Shown here: positions 37,948 to 46,989 of the stretch, piece after piece
How the letters are laid out: every line of letters starts with the position of its first letter
How positions within the stretch are numbered: position 1 is the stretch's first letter
Position numbers and translations under genes: made by a program
Origin: Enteropsectra breve
Lineage: Eukaryota; Microsporidia
Reading direction: 5' to 3'
Assembly: GCA_024243835.1 (NCBI GenBank)
Contig: JALPMN010000644.1
Span: 28,432 to 92,431 of the forward strand
DNA length: 64,000 bases
Notes under the pieces: model-generated
What the model was told of the DNA's origin: nothing
What the model saw: only the letters and a program-made list of their open reading frames with translations
Databases searched by the model: none

Positions 37948-38889
37948 ATGGCAAAATTTTTGGTTAGTGCATGGATTGCATTAATTACATTCATGTTTAT
38001 ATTTCTATGCTATCGTCTTGTTGCTTTAAACCGTGAAAAGAAAGAATGGATTGAACGAATAAATAGGAAAGTTTCAGCTTCCGATCCGTGGGATACTCTG
38101 CTTGATGCGACAGCCTTGATCTTTACATCTACTAGATTTAAAGAATACATTGAAAGAGCAGAAGTTTTTCCTGATAACAGCGACTTGAGGGGCGTTATGC
38201 TTGAAATGCATCGGCTCTGTCAATTCGGTGATGTTGTAACAGAGAAAAAGAAGAAAGAACTGCAAGAGCGGCTAAATCATGATGGATCCAACGGAGTAGA
38301 ATACGCCTTTGCAAACCTGTTAATTACGGTGCTGGACAACAATGCGGAACATGCTGAACAAATATTTGGCCGTAATTTAGTAAATGTGCTTAAATTAGTC
38401 AAGGGCAGTCTAAGTGTTGATGCAGATAGGAGCTTGTTCTTCACCAAAGCACTCTTTAAGAATGAGAAATTTAAAGTTGAGGGCAAGGAAGTGCTCTACG
38501 AAATTGAGTACAATGAGCAAACAGAGAATTTGCAGATATACAACGCGTTTAAAGCAGACGAGAATGCTCTTGGTGCTCTGATTTATAATTATGGACATGT
38601 TATTTTCATGCATGCGCTTGAATTTGGAATGCAGAATGTAGAACTGAAGATTCCAAATGTTTTACAATACAGAAATTACCCGAATGACTGCAACAAGAAA
38701 TACGGTTTAAAGGGCTTTTTTATAGGGAAGGAAAATCATATTAATCCCCAATATCATGATAAGGTATATCCGTTTATCAATACAGATGAGTCAAGCTATA
38801 AGATTTACTTAGAGCTCAGCAAGTATTCGTATTATGCTGTTTATGAAGAAGAAACAGTTGAGGAAGAAATAGAAGAGCAAGTCCTATAA
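37948..38889 (+). CDS. N-terminally membrane-anchored protein of unknown function
   Basis: 313 residues. One transmembrane span lies at about 5-26 (LVSAWIALITFMFIFLCYRLV), followed by charged residues (NREKKEWIERINRK). The soluble part is helical to about 170 and strand-rich after that (YEIEYNEQ, VELKIPNVLQYRNY, YKIYLELSKYSYYAVYEE). It ends in an acidic Glu-rich tail. The length and the N-anchor/helix/strand plan match the gene at 12901, but I cannot align them convincingly. Function unknown. Confidence 0.75.
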   Translation: MAKFLVSAWIALITFMFIFLCYRLVALNREKKEWIERINRKVSASDPWDTLLDATALIFTSTRFKEYIERAEVFPDNSDLRGVMLEMHRLCQFGDVVTEKKKKELQERLNHDGSNGVEYAFANLLITVLDNNAEHAEQIFGRNLVNVLKLVKGSLSVDADRSLFFTKALFKNEKFKVEGKEVLYEIEYNEQTENLQIYNAFKADENALGALIYNYGHVIFMHALEFGMQNVELKIPNVLQYRNYPNDCNKKYGLKGFFIGKENHINPQYHDKVYPFINTDESSYKIYLELSKYSYYAVYEEETVEEEIEEQVL

Positions 38890-39249
38890 TTTAAAAGAGT
38901 TTTGATACTCGCTCAAAAGGCCTGAGATACAATATCAGCATGCAGAATGAATAAATATTTTTTAAAATCACCAGTTTTACTGTGGTTCAACAAAACATAC
39001 TTAAATTCTTTAAAAATAACAGCCCAATGGCAGATCCTTTACTTTTCCATTTTCCATTTCCATTTTCCAATTTAAATTTTCAAATTCATTCAGTATGGGC
39101 ATGAATACATGTATAACAACATGAATACGTGTATAACAGCAAATACCGAAGGTACAAAATGAATCGTATCTACGTTTTGTCATTACATTCATGTCTATAC
39201 TGATTGCTACAGTTTATGAAACAATTCAAATGCTTAAAAATTTACAATT
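38890..39249. other. Convergent intergenic region, 360 bp
   Basis: Contains simple CTTTTCCATTTTCCATTT-type repetition near 39040-39070 and a short direct repeat GAATACATGTATAACA / GAATACGTGTATAACA near 39100-39140. No gene seen. Confidence 0.5.
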
Positions 39250-41379
39250 TTATTTAACTTTAACCTCCTTCAAATCTTCTTCTTCAGGAGCATTGTGCAA
39301 CTCTTTCACATCTTCTCCCTCTCTGTTTGCATTATTTTCTTTTTCTTCACCAATATCAATATCTACTGGCTCGTTGTTCTTTATACTTTTGTTATACGAG
39401 GAGCTGAGATAAATAACCGCCATGAGCCATAAAAACAGCATCGGCGCACAAAAAACAAGTGTCACCGGTGCCATTCCACGCATGTCGATGCTTGAGAAAA
39501 CGCTGTTTATCATAATGCCGTAGAAGGCACCGCCTGATTTTCCAAACTTGTTGAAAATACCGTCAAAAACACTCTTGAACTTCGGCCTGTATGCCCCGTC
39601 TATTCTCATTGAAATCCTTTCCTTTGAAACATCAAACGATGTGAATTTCAGTATTTTCATTGATGAGAGGCACAGCGTTCCCAACAGATTTTCTAAATAA
39701 AGATTTGGAGCAAAGCCGCCCATTAGTCTGTTGACAGGCCCGATGCTCTTTTCGGTTGCTCCTCCGTTGTAAACAGCCAGACCACCGATGATAAGAACCG
39801 ATGCGCTTGCAACGATTGGGGTTATCATTCCCACTATTAACCAGCCTTTCGTTTCAATTAAATTCGAAAAGCTCGAGAGATTCAGAAGAATCACCATAAC
39901 AGACGTGACATACTGGTCAATATTGTTGAATGTTGCCGAATAGCTGCCTTTGTCTGCGTTCACAATTTCAGCACCTGCTTTTATTCCGCTCTTGCAAATG
40001 GTCTCAATGGTATTGTAAATAAAACTGTAGAAAAACACGATGCCGCACATGGCAAGCAGAAACTTTGACTGCCCCATGATTTCCAGGCCTTCTGCAAATC
40101 CAATTTCGCCTTTAGTTTTCGATTTCTTTTTACTTTTTGATGTGTTTTCATTTGAGTGATCTTCTCGTGAACTTGTCTCACTTTCATTATTTTCACTATA
40201 CTCATTCTTTTGATTGTTTTCATTATCGTTCTGCATTGAATTCTTTTCATCTACATTTTCACCACTATTTAAGGGATTATCCATATTTAAGTTGTTTTCA
40301 TTTTGTATATTTTCATTTTGTATATTTTCATTTTGTATATTTTCATTTTGTATATTTTCATTTTGTATATTTTCATTTTGTATATTTTCATTTTGTATAT
40401 TTTCATTTTGTATATTTTCATTTTGAATTCTGGTATTTTCATTTTCGTCTGAATTATGAATTTCTTCATTTGAATTATGAATGGTTTCGTTTTCATTTGA
40501 ATCTTGGATTTCTTCATTTACTTCGGTTTCTTGCCCCTTTTTGCAGATAGGAGTCGTAGCAACGACCCGTTCAAGTAAAAACTTGCAAAAAAGCAGAAGA
40601 AAAACCAAAAAAGACTCAATTGCAAATATACCGGCCATCAGATAAATGTTCTGCTGGAAATTCAGGCTTTTTCGGACCTTAAGGAAGAGCGTTGTTACAA
40701 ACGCAGATGCAAGAAGTGAGATGCTTGCAACGAGAAGAAGAGGTGCTATGAACCTGCTGTGCTGGCTGCTGGTGCAGGTTTCATTCAAAAACGAAAAGAA
40801 AAGGTACGAAACCATGAGCGATCCCCAGAGCTCCGCCATTATGTAAATAAGCGTGGCAATGGGCTCATTTACCGTCATTATGAACGACTTGAGAAAACCA
40901 AGCCCCATTATGTCCATTTTGAATATCTGCATCTGGCTCTTCAGATACATCGGATCAAACATGATTTTTTTTTCAAAAACCATAAGCATTGCACTCATGA
41001 AAAACAGGCCGATAAAAAACAGGCACACTAGCGAGAAAATCTGGGACACCGTCCGGTAGGAAAGCATGTAGTTAATAAGGACAACAATGAGGAAGGAAAG
41101 CGGAAGAATGTAGATGATCTTGATGTAGAGGATGCAAATGGGCTCCTGGCGCACCATTACGAAAGTATCTTTTATGATTCTCATGAACGAATAAATAAAT
41201 CCTGTAATTCCAAACATCAGAGAAAAGAGGATAAACCTCTTGTACTCGCAGCTGGCAATCCGGATATTTTTTAGAAGCCCCGTTCTGCTGTTGGCCTCTT
41301 CTTCAACCTCCTCTTCCGTGGGGAAATCTCTGATGTTTCTATTGATATTTGTTCTGTTTGTCGCTGTATTGTTTGCCAT
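39250..41379 (-). CDS. NTT-type nucleotide transporter (ATP/ADP translocase family) with a repeat-rich loop
   Basis: Microsporidia use NTT carriers to take ATP and other nucleotides from the host. The true ATG is at 41379 (709 residues), after TTTGCCCTGT. About 11-12 membrane spans are visible, with the N-terminal acidic leader and family segments such as FMRIIKDTFVM, FIMTVNEPIATLIYIMAELWGS and GSYSATFNNIDQYVTSVMVI. A hydrophilic insert of roughly 150 residues (about 280-440) separates the two halves. It contains eight perfect QNENI repeats plus Asn/Glu/Ser-rich flanks. The family normally has a much shorter loop here. Plasma-membrane or mitosome location cannot be told from sequence. Confidence 0.92.
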   Translation of the reverse strand: MANNTATNRTNINRNIRDFPTEEEVEEEANSRTGLLKNIRIASCEYKRFILFSLMFGITGFIYSFMRIIKDTFVMVRQEPICILYIKIIYILPLSFLIVVLINYMLSYRTVSQIFSLVCLFFIGLFFMSAMLMVFEKKIMFDPMYLKSQMQIFKMDIMGLGFLKSFIMTVNEPIATLIYIMAELWGSLMVSYLFFSFLNETCTSSQHSRFIAPLLLVASISLLASAFVTTLFLKVRKSLNFQQNIYLMAGIFAIESFLVFLLLFCKFLLERVVATTPICKKGQETEVNEEIQDSNENETIHNSNEEIHNSDENENTRIQNENIQNENIQNENIQNENIQNENIQNENIQNENIQNENIQNENNLNMDNPLNSGENVDEKNSMQNDNENNQKNEYSENNESETSSREDHSNENTSKSKKKSKTKGEIGFAEGLEIMGQSKFLLAMCGIVFFYSFIYNTIETICKSGIKAGAEIVNADKGSYSATFNNIDQYVTSVMVILLNLSSFSNLIETKGWLIVGMITPIVASASVLIIGGLAVYNGGATEKSIGPVNRLMGGFAPNLYLENLLGTLCLSSMKILKFTSFDVSKERISMRIDGAYRPKFKSVFDGIFNKFGKSGGAFYGIMINSVFSSIDMRGMAPVTLVFCAPMLFLWLMAVIYLSSSYNKSIKNNEPVDIDIGEEKENNANREGEDVKELHNAPEEEDLKEVKVK
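40306..40425. repeat. Eight perfect 15-bp tandem repeats inside the NTT gene
   Basis: TATATTTTCATTTTG is repeated eight times without a mismatch and encodes QNENI pentapeptides on the minus strand. Perfect identity points to very recent expansion. Confidence 0.97.
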
Positions 41380-41861
41380 ACAGGGCAAATAGCAGGATAA
41401 ATAATAGAGCTGTGGCAGTGACAGGCCTGTGATCTATTGATTGCCTATGGAAGAAGAAGTTGAAAAGGAAGGCTATTTTATTTGTGCAATTAAACTTAAT
41501 TAAAAGATGCTTCAAAAATTTTATGAAAATCTAAACTCGGATATTCTTTATAATGCCGGTATGAATTCAATAGTGTAAAATTATTCAGAAACGCATACAA
41601 ACAAAGTTTATGATCTTTCAATTATAGGCAACACTGTTCATCCGATAAATAAAGCTTATTTTAAGTCTATTAAATACTTTTATGGATAGCTTGATAAATG
41701 CAGTAATGGCAGTTGTGTTTTCTTGTAGAATCAATATGTAATTAATGATTAAATGCAAGTATTTGCTTTAAAATGGTGTTTATTTACTAGCAAAATGTTA
41801 TATGCTGCTTATTCCCTCATAAACTAAGATATTGCTTTGAATAGGGGTGAAAGGCCCTCAA
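41380..41861. other. Divergent intergenic region, 482 bp
   Basis: Serves as promoter space for the NTT gene and the gene at 41862; both have CCC near the ATG. Nothing else recognised. Confidence 0.5.
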
Positions 41862-42506
41862 ATGGAAAATTTTGGGAGTTCTCTAGAAGATATGACAGAT
41901 GAAGAAATACACTCCACGATTAAGCTGAACAAACGCACAAAATATTCTGGAGAGACACTGAAAAGACTGCTGATTACCCCACATGCGAAATACCACGAGA
42001 TATTTTATTTCCTGTCAGTAAGCAACAGGACCATCCAGTACGACTCTTATCTTGAGAGTTACTTGCACAAAAACAGAGACAATTTTGATGACGAGGCCCT
42101 TTGCTACATTTCTGAAGGCATACGGCTGCAAGTAGAGGCGGGCTATGTGGATTTCTACCTGATAATTCATCATTTTTATACTGAAAAGGCGTTCAACGAG
42201 CCAAATGCACAGATGCTGCTGATATACTTGATGGAAATCGGCTGTTACAAAATACGAGAGTTCCTGATAACCCAGAATATCATAGAAAGGGTAGGAAGAA
42301 TGCGGGGCGATACGTTCGAGACGAGAAAGTTTATGGCAAAGTTTGTTGCGGCACTCATTGCAATGAACAATAAAATAATTGTAGAGTATGTGTTGGCCAA
42401 TGAGGTCGTGTTTAAGCTAAAAATAAAAGAGAAAATACTCTGGTTCATCGAAGGTGTGGCAGCTAATTCCGTGCTAAAAGATCATGTGCAGCTGGATATC
42501 GCGTAG
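41862..42506 (+). CDS. Hypothetical helical protein
   Basis: 214 residues from the ATG at 41862 (the frame opens earlier only through a GTG); GGCCCTCAAATG supports this start. All-helical with a repeat-like rhythm (YLIIHHFYTEKAFNEPNAQMLLIYLMEIGCYKIREFL, about 110-145) that could be an ARM/HEAT-type solenoid. No signal peptide, metal site or recognised domain. Confidence 0.7.
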   Translation: MENFGSSLEDMTDEEIHSTIKLNKRTKYSGETLKRLLITPHAKYHEIFYFLSVSNRTIQYDSYLESYLHKNRDNFDDEALCYISEGIRLQVEAGYVDFYLIIHHFYTEKAFNEPNAQMLLIYLMEIGCYKIREFLITQNIIERVGRMRGDTFETRKFMAKFVAALIAMNNKIIVEYVLANEVVFKLKIKEKILWFIEGVAANSVLKDHVQLDIA

Positions 42507-42730
42507 GGGCGGTTTATAATGGGACAAATAAAAGTTTGAAATTGCTTTTACTTTTAACAAATTTTTACTATACACTCTTATCGGTTGCATCTAACTTAAT
42601 AGTTGGTTTCAGAGCCTTAAAATACTGTAATTTAGAAAAAAACAATTATTTAGTTTTAAAAAGAGGGCTTTCACAAAACTACGAAGACATTTTTAAAAAT
42701 ATTTAATTCTCCAAAATTTTGTATCGTAGG

Positions 42731-43990
42731 ATGAATGATGCTTCAGAATTCAGTCCTATAGAAGTAACAACACATAACATTTATTTCCATGAAGACTCGC
42801 CGATACTCTCGGCAGACAGCAATGGGAGTCTGATTGCAACATCGGGATACGACAAGGTAATCAGGCTGTGGAAGGCCACAACTAGGAGCATGCACTACCG
42901 CCAGAACATATACAAAACAGCAGCAAATTCGTCTGTTTCTATAGAGCACTACAGGGATCTTTCGGGATTTTCGAATCCCATAAACTGTGTGAGATTCGGT
43001 GCGTCAAAGGAACACGAATTTGTCATTGCGGGATGCTCCGATGGTGGGAAGGTTATGTTATTTGCCCCTGGAGCAGTGCACACAGTTAGAGGCGCCGATG
43101 GGGACGATGCATACGAAGTGTGTTGGGTTGGATGCAATCAGCTTGCCGTTGGCTTTATCAGCGGCAGAATCGAAGTACATCAGATTGAGATATACGAAAT
43201 AGAGCAAGAGGACAGTGCCATTCTGAATGCAAGCGGCACAAATCCATCGAATGAGGTGACTAACATACCACCTGAAGAAAATGCAAATAAAATAAATAAC
43301 ATATTTGCTGAAGATAAAGAGAATAAAAGCAATATACCATCTAATGTTGAAGAGAAGAATGCAAGTGCTAATGATAGCAATTCAAAAGAAACAAGTACAC
43401 AAAAAGAGTTAAAAAATATTAAAATTAGCTCCAAGCTCCTTTGTAGCCAAAAATTACACGGAAATTCAATTCAGGGCATTTCTTTCAATGCAAAATACAA
43501 TTTTCTTGCGACTCACTCCCTTGACAAAACGGTTAAGATCCACAAGGCTGCATGGAATGAAAATAAAGAAATGAATATGGAGAGCATTAACTGTTTTGAG
43601 AAGCAGATAGATTATTCAAGGGGGCTATTTAAGCGACTGCTCTTTGATGAAGAGCTTCTTTACGCAATTACGAAGCAAAACACACTAAAAATATATGCAG
43701 CACCGTTCACAGAGCATAATATGTTTGCTTCGGTTGGGCCACTGAATGCCTCGATTGTAAAAATATTAAAACTAAACAGCCTCTTGGTGATTTGCACCAA
43801 GAAGGCCGTGTATCTTATAGAAGAAAAGAAGGGGTCGGACAAACACTACTCATTCGTTGTCTGTATTGACAGCGCCTGCTTTCTGCCGATAACGGATGCA
43901 TTTATTTATGATGGTATTCTGTTTGTCAGCAGCATGGATGGATTCCTTACAAGCGTTCGCCTTACCTTCAAAGACAGCAAAGAGTCTTAA
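42731..43990 (+). CDS. WD40-repeat protein, CAF-1 p60 (Cac2)-like
   Basis: 419 residues from the first ATG at 42731. WD-type blades are visible: SPILSADSNGSLIATSGYDKVIRLWK near the start, INCVRFGASKEHEFVIAGCSDGGKVMLF, and HGNSIQGISFNAKYNFLATHSLDKTVKIHKA at about 250. The start ('H....PI.S.D...G.lAT.G.D..iRlW') and the FKRLLFDEELLY segment fit the chaperone subunit CAF-1 p60/Cac2, which works in replication-coupled H3-H4 deposition. A low-complexity acidic Asn/Glu/Ser insert lies at about 160-235. HIR-like or other WD40 proteins are the alternatives. Confidence 0.8.
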   Translation: MNDASEFSPIEVTTHNIYFHEDSPILSADSNGSLIATSGYDKVIRLWKATTRSMHYRQNIYKTAANSSVSIEHYRDLSGFSNPINCVRFGASKEHEFVIAGCSDGGKVMLFAPGAVHTVRGADGDDAYEVCWVGCNQLAVGFISGRIEVHQIEIYEIEQEDSAILNASGTNPSNEVTNIPPEENANKINNIFAEDKENKSNIPSNVEEKNASANDSNSKETSTQKELKNIKISSKLLCSQKLHGNSIQGISFNAKYNFLATHSLDKTVKIHKAAWNENKEMNMESINCFEKQIDYSRGLFKRLLFDEELLYAITKQNTLKIYAAPFTEHNMFASVGPLNASIVKILKLNSLLVICTKKAVYLIEEKKGSDKHYSFVVCIDSACFLPITDAFIYDGILFVSSMDGFLTSVRLTFKDSKES

Positions 43991-44129
43991 ATTATAGTGC
44001 TAAATACCTCATTAAAAATAATTAGGGTATTTAAAAAATTCATATTTTGCACATAAAACTAAAAATAGCATTTAAATACAAAAAATTTTATTTTACACAC
44101 TAAGCATGCTGTTTAAAACCATTATTTTT

Positions 44130-45854
44130 CTAATTTCTTCTTCGTTTAATTTTTCTAATTAAATTTTCAACTTCCTCAATTTCATCTTCTATTTCTCTAA
44201 GATCCTCCTCCCCAACAACAAAGTCTTCTCTCCTCTTTTTGCCAAATGTTCTTCTGTGATTTTCATCATACTCGTTTTCATCATTAAAATGCTTTTTGGG
44301 CTTTTCATCCTCTTCATATCTTTTTTCCCTGCTTCTACGGCTGTCTCTCTTTTCTTCGTATTCAGCTCTTTCATCATATCGTTTATTATCCCCATTTCTT
44401 TCCCTTGCCTTTTCATCCCGTCTGTGATGTTTATCATCATCTGAATCTTTTCTTTCATCATATCGTTTATTATCCCTTCCTTCATTTTCATAATACTTTT
44501 CACTTTTATTTCCATCTCTGCTTCTCTCTTTCTCTTCCCGCTTGTAATTTCTATCATTATCATTATCTTTTCTTTCATCATATGATCTTTCATATTTATC
44601 TTCCCGTTTATAATTATTGGAATCTTCATTTTTATTATCTCTTTTATGGTTATCATTTCCCTTTCTATCATCTCTTTTATAGTTATCATTTTCTCTTTTA
44701 TAGTTATCATTTCCCCTTTGATATTCGCTGTCATTTCTTGATCCAGACCTTTCTCTCCCTTCTTCATATTCACTGGGCCTGTTTCTTCTTTCAAATTCAG
44801 TGTTTCGTTCTCTTCTATTGTCGGATTTAAAATCTGAATCTTTTTCTCGTCTGCCATATCCCTCACTTTTGTCTTTATTATACCTTTCATCATCATATTT
44901 ACTATTCCTTTCACTATTATCTTTATTATATCTTTCTTTGGTATCTTTATTAACTCTTTCATTATTGTCTTTACTATACCTTTCACTGTAGCTTTTACTC
45001 GAATCATCGTTGTATTTTCTGTCATATCTCTCGTTGTATTTTCTATTATATCTTTCATTTCTTCCTTCCTTTGGATACGGCTCTATTTCCATTTTTTCAC
45101 TTTCAACACTCTGAGGTGCAAATGAATTTCCAGTTGTTTGAAAATTTTGCTTCGTGTTTTCATACCAATTAACATTAGTTTGGGTGCTTACAGGTGCTCC
45201 TTCCTCAATCACCTGCATCATATTGTTGCTATCGATTGTATTTATAGTTTCGTTTGTATTATTAAAACTCATCTGATTCTGAACATTCATATTTGCCTCA
45301 GTAAACCAGTCACTTTTGTTTGGCGGTATATCCAAACTCACTGCGCTTGGATAGTTTTCTTGGGGCATTGTAAATCTGTTCTGGTGCTGATTTGTGTGAA
45401 TGCCTTCTTGGCTCATGTTCTGCTGTGCAGATGCAAACCAGTCGCTTTTCCCCTCACTGAAGGTAGTTTCATTTTGCTCTCCATGCGGCTGTGAAGATGT
45501 TAAAGCAAATGGCTGGTGCTCTGGCTTGCTCCATGGTGTTTTTTCGTGCGGTGCGGTATTCCGTTCAAGTTTCCACTGGTCCTTGGCTGGGTCCCTGTGC
45601 TTGAACTCGCAGTGTTCCTTCAAACATCCTGTGTCCTTGGTCTCCCAGAAACAGTAGTCATCGGATCTGTTCTTCTGCAGGTGATATGTGCTGTGGCGAA
45701 AGGCACAGTCGTGTGTGCAGCTTTTGGTCTTGTCCCAGTTCTCGCAGAGCACCGGATTCGCCTTAGCGGCTGCGCAGTGCCTAAAGCTGCACTTCTCGTT
45801 TCTTCTGCACTGGGAATACAGAAAATAATAGCAGTCTTCCAAGCTTTTGTCCAT
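44130..45854 (-). CDS. ZC3H11A-like triple CCCH zinc-finger protein
   Basis: 574 residues. Three CCCH fingers sit in the first 90: C8-C16-C22-H26, C37-C46-C50-H54 and C68-C77-C82-H86. The sequence CYYFLYSQC ... CSFRHCAA ... CFWETKDTGC closely follows metazoan ZC3H11A, which is linked to the TREX mRNA-export complex. A Gln/Asn/Ser-rich middle (100-260) contains repeated DWF-type motifs (KSDWFA, KSDWFTEAN, NVNWYENT). A 280-residue tail of Arg/Asp/Glu/Lys/Tyr/Ser repeats follows, ending in a helix. Homology of the fingers is firm; the tail looks disordered. GGGCCCTTGAAATG is the start signal. Confidence 0.88.
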   Translation of the reverse strand: MDKSLEDCYYFLYSQCRRNEKCSFRHCAAAKANPVLCENWDKTKSCTHDCAFRHSTYHLQKNRSDDYCFWETKDTGCLKEHCEFKHRDPAKDQWKLERNTAPHEKTPWSKPEHQPFALTSSQPHGEQNETTFSEGKSDWFASAQQNMSQEGIHTNQHQNRFTMPQENYPSAVSLDIPPNKSDWFTEANMNVQNQMSFNNTNETINTIDSNNMMQVIEEGAPVSTQTNVNWYENTKQNFQTTGNSFAPQSVESEKMEIEPYPKEGRNERYNRKYNERYDRKYNDDSSKSYSERYSKDNNERVNKDTKERYNKDNSERNSKYDDERYNKDKSEGYGRREKDSDFKSDNRRERNTEFERRNRPSEYEEGRERSGSRNDSEYQRGNDNYKRENDNYKRDDRKGNDNHKRDNKNEDSNNYKREDKYERSYDERKDNDNDRNYKREEKERSRDGNKSEKYYENEGRDNKRYDERKDSDDDKHHRRDEKARERNGDNKRYDERAEYEEKRDSRRSREKRYEEDEKPKKHFNDENEYDENHRRTFGKKRREDFVVGEEDLREIEDEIEEVENLIRKIKRRRN

Positions 45855-46177
45855 TTCAAGGGCCCGTATTTTTTACAAAGAAAAATATTTCAAAAGCCAG
45901 AATATTGGGATTATCTTTGTAAAGCCAGTAAATGAAGAATATCTGATTGTAGATAATCTTCACTCAGCAATTTATCTTGGATCTAATGGCTTAATACCTT
46001 TTCTATAGTGTATGCTATAAAAAGATAAAAAACCTTACAAGACTTATGCTGTGTTATTTCGCTCCTTTCCTTAATACGGCTTTATGACTGCCTAGGAAAC
46101 TATAAAAATTAAAATCAGAAAAATTTCTTAGTTAAAATGCTATTTATTTGCTTCTCTGTGCTTATTAATCTTCGATA
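45855..46177. other. Intergenic, 323 bp
   Basis: AT-rich spacer between same-strand genes. Nothing recognised apart from the GGGCCC start signal at its left end. Confidence 0.5.
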
Positions 46178-46708
46178 TTAAATATTGTTGTTAGTTCTGT
46201 ACATAAAACCCTTGTCAAAACTCTTCACCACAATGCGCTCTTTCAGCAGCGTGTTTAGAATCTCTATAACCTTGTATTTGCTTTGCTTTATCCTCTTCAC
46301 TATGTCATCGAGAGGAACTGTATTGCCGCTTTCCAGCAGGCCGTATATTTCCATCGCAATATTTTTGTTATTTTTGCTGGACTTAAAGAGTTCCTGGATT
46401 CTGTGAGCTGGCAGCATTTTCTTCGCCTTTTTAACTAGTTTTTCCTGCGGCTCGTCAGAAGGGCAGCTCTTTGATTGGCGTGTCTTGTGGCTCTGAACGC
46501 TGCCTTTTTTTTCATTTTTCCCAGTAGAACTACTCTGCACAAGCTCAACATCTATGTTTTCAGAGTAAGTTTCATAAGCCAGGAGCAGCATCTCTACCTT
46601 GTTGTTGAAATCTCTTAGTTTCTCTGTCCTGTCAATAATGTCCAAGATCTTTATTTTTATAGATCTGATGTGCTGTTCTATTGTTTTGAGCTTGCTGCTA
46701 TTTTCCAT
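46178..46708 (-). CDS. Hypothetical protein with coiled coil and C-terminal winged-helix-like domain
   Basis: 176 residues. Residues 1-55 form a likely coiled coil (SIKIKILDIIDRTEKLRDFNNKVEMLLL). A basic Ser/Lys linker follows. The C-terminal 75 residues (IAMEIYGLLESGNTVPLDDIVKRIKQSKYKVIEILNTLLKERIVVK) have the H-H-H-S-S rhythm of a winged helix. Such plans occur in transcription and kinetochore subunits, but I cannot assign it. TTCCCATG confirms the start. Confidence 0.7.
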   Translation of the reverse strand: MENSSKLKTIEQHIRSIKIKILDIIDRTEKLRDFNNKVEMLLLAYETYSENIDVELVQSSSTGKNEKKGSVQSHKTRQSKSCPSDEPQEKLVKKAKKMLPAHRIQELFKSSKNNKNIAMEIYGLLESGNTVPLDDIVKRIKQSKYKVIEILNTLLKERIVVKSFDKGFMYRTNNNI

Positions 46709-46989
46709 GGGAAGGAGTAAATTTGCGACTAAATTTATAAATCGCCTAATACAACATAGAGAATCATACTGAGATGTGTGGTCATTTATATCTACACTAA
46801 AATAAATATATCAGCGTATTTTACAATAGGGATTAAGGGAACTACATCTCATAAAAGCAGCTAAAACAGAAACTTTAAAGTTCATTCTTTAAAAAGTCTT
46901 AGAACTGTAAATACAGTTTTACGAGATTTCATTGTGAATAAATTATGGATTTATATGTTCTAAGAAGCTCAACAATTTTTAAATACAAT

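Noticed and set aside
40137..40550. Open frames with FHFVYFHF-type repeats opposite the NTT gene
   Set aside because: Antisense readings of the 15-bp minisatellite; the NTT strand has the domain evidence.
44189..45058. 289-codon open frame overlapping the CCCH gene
   Set aside because: It is a shadow of the Arg/Asp/Lys repeat tail in another frame, with Met/Ile/Lys-only composition and no start signal.
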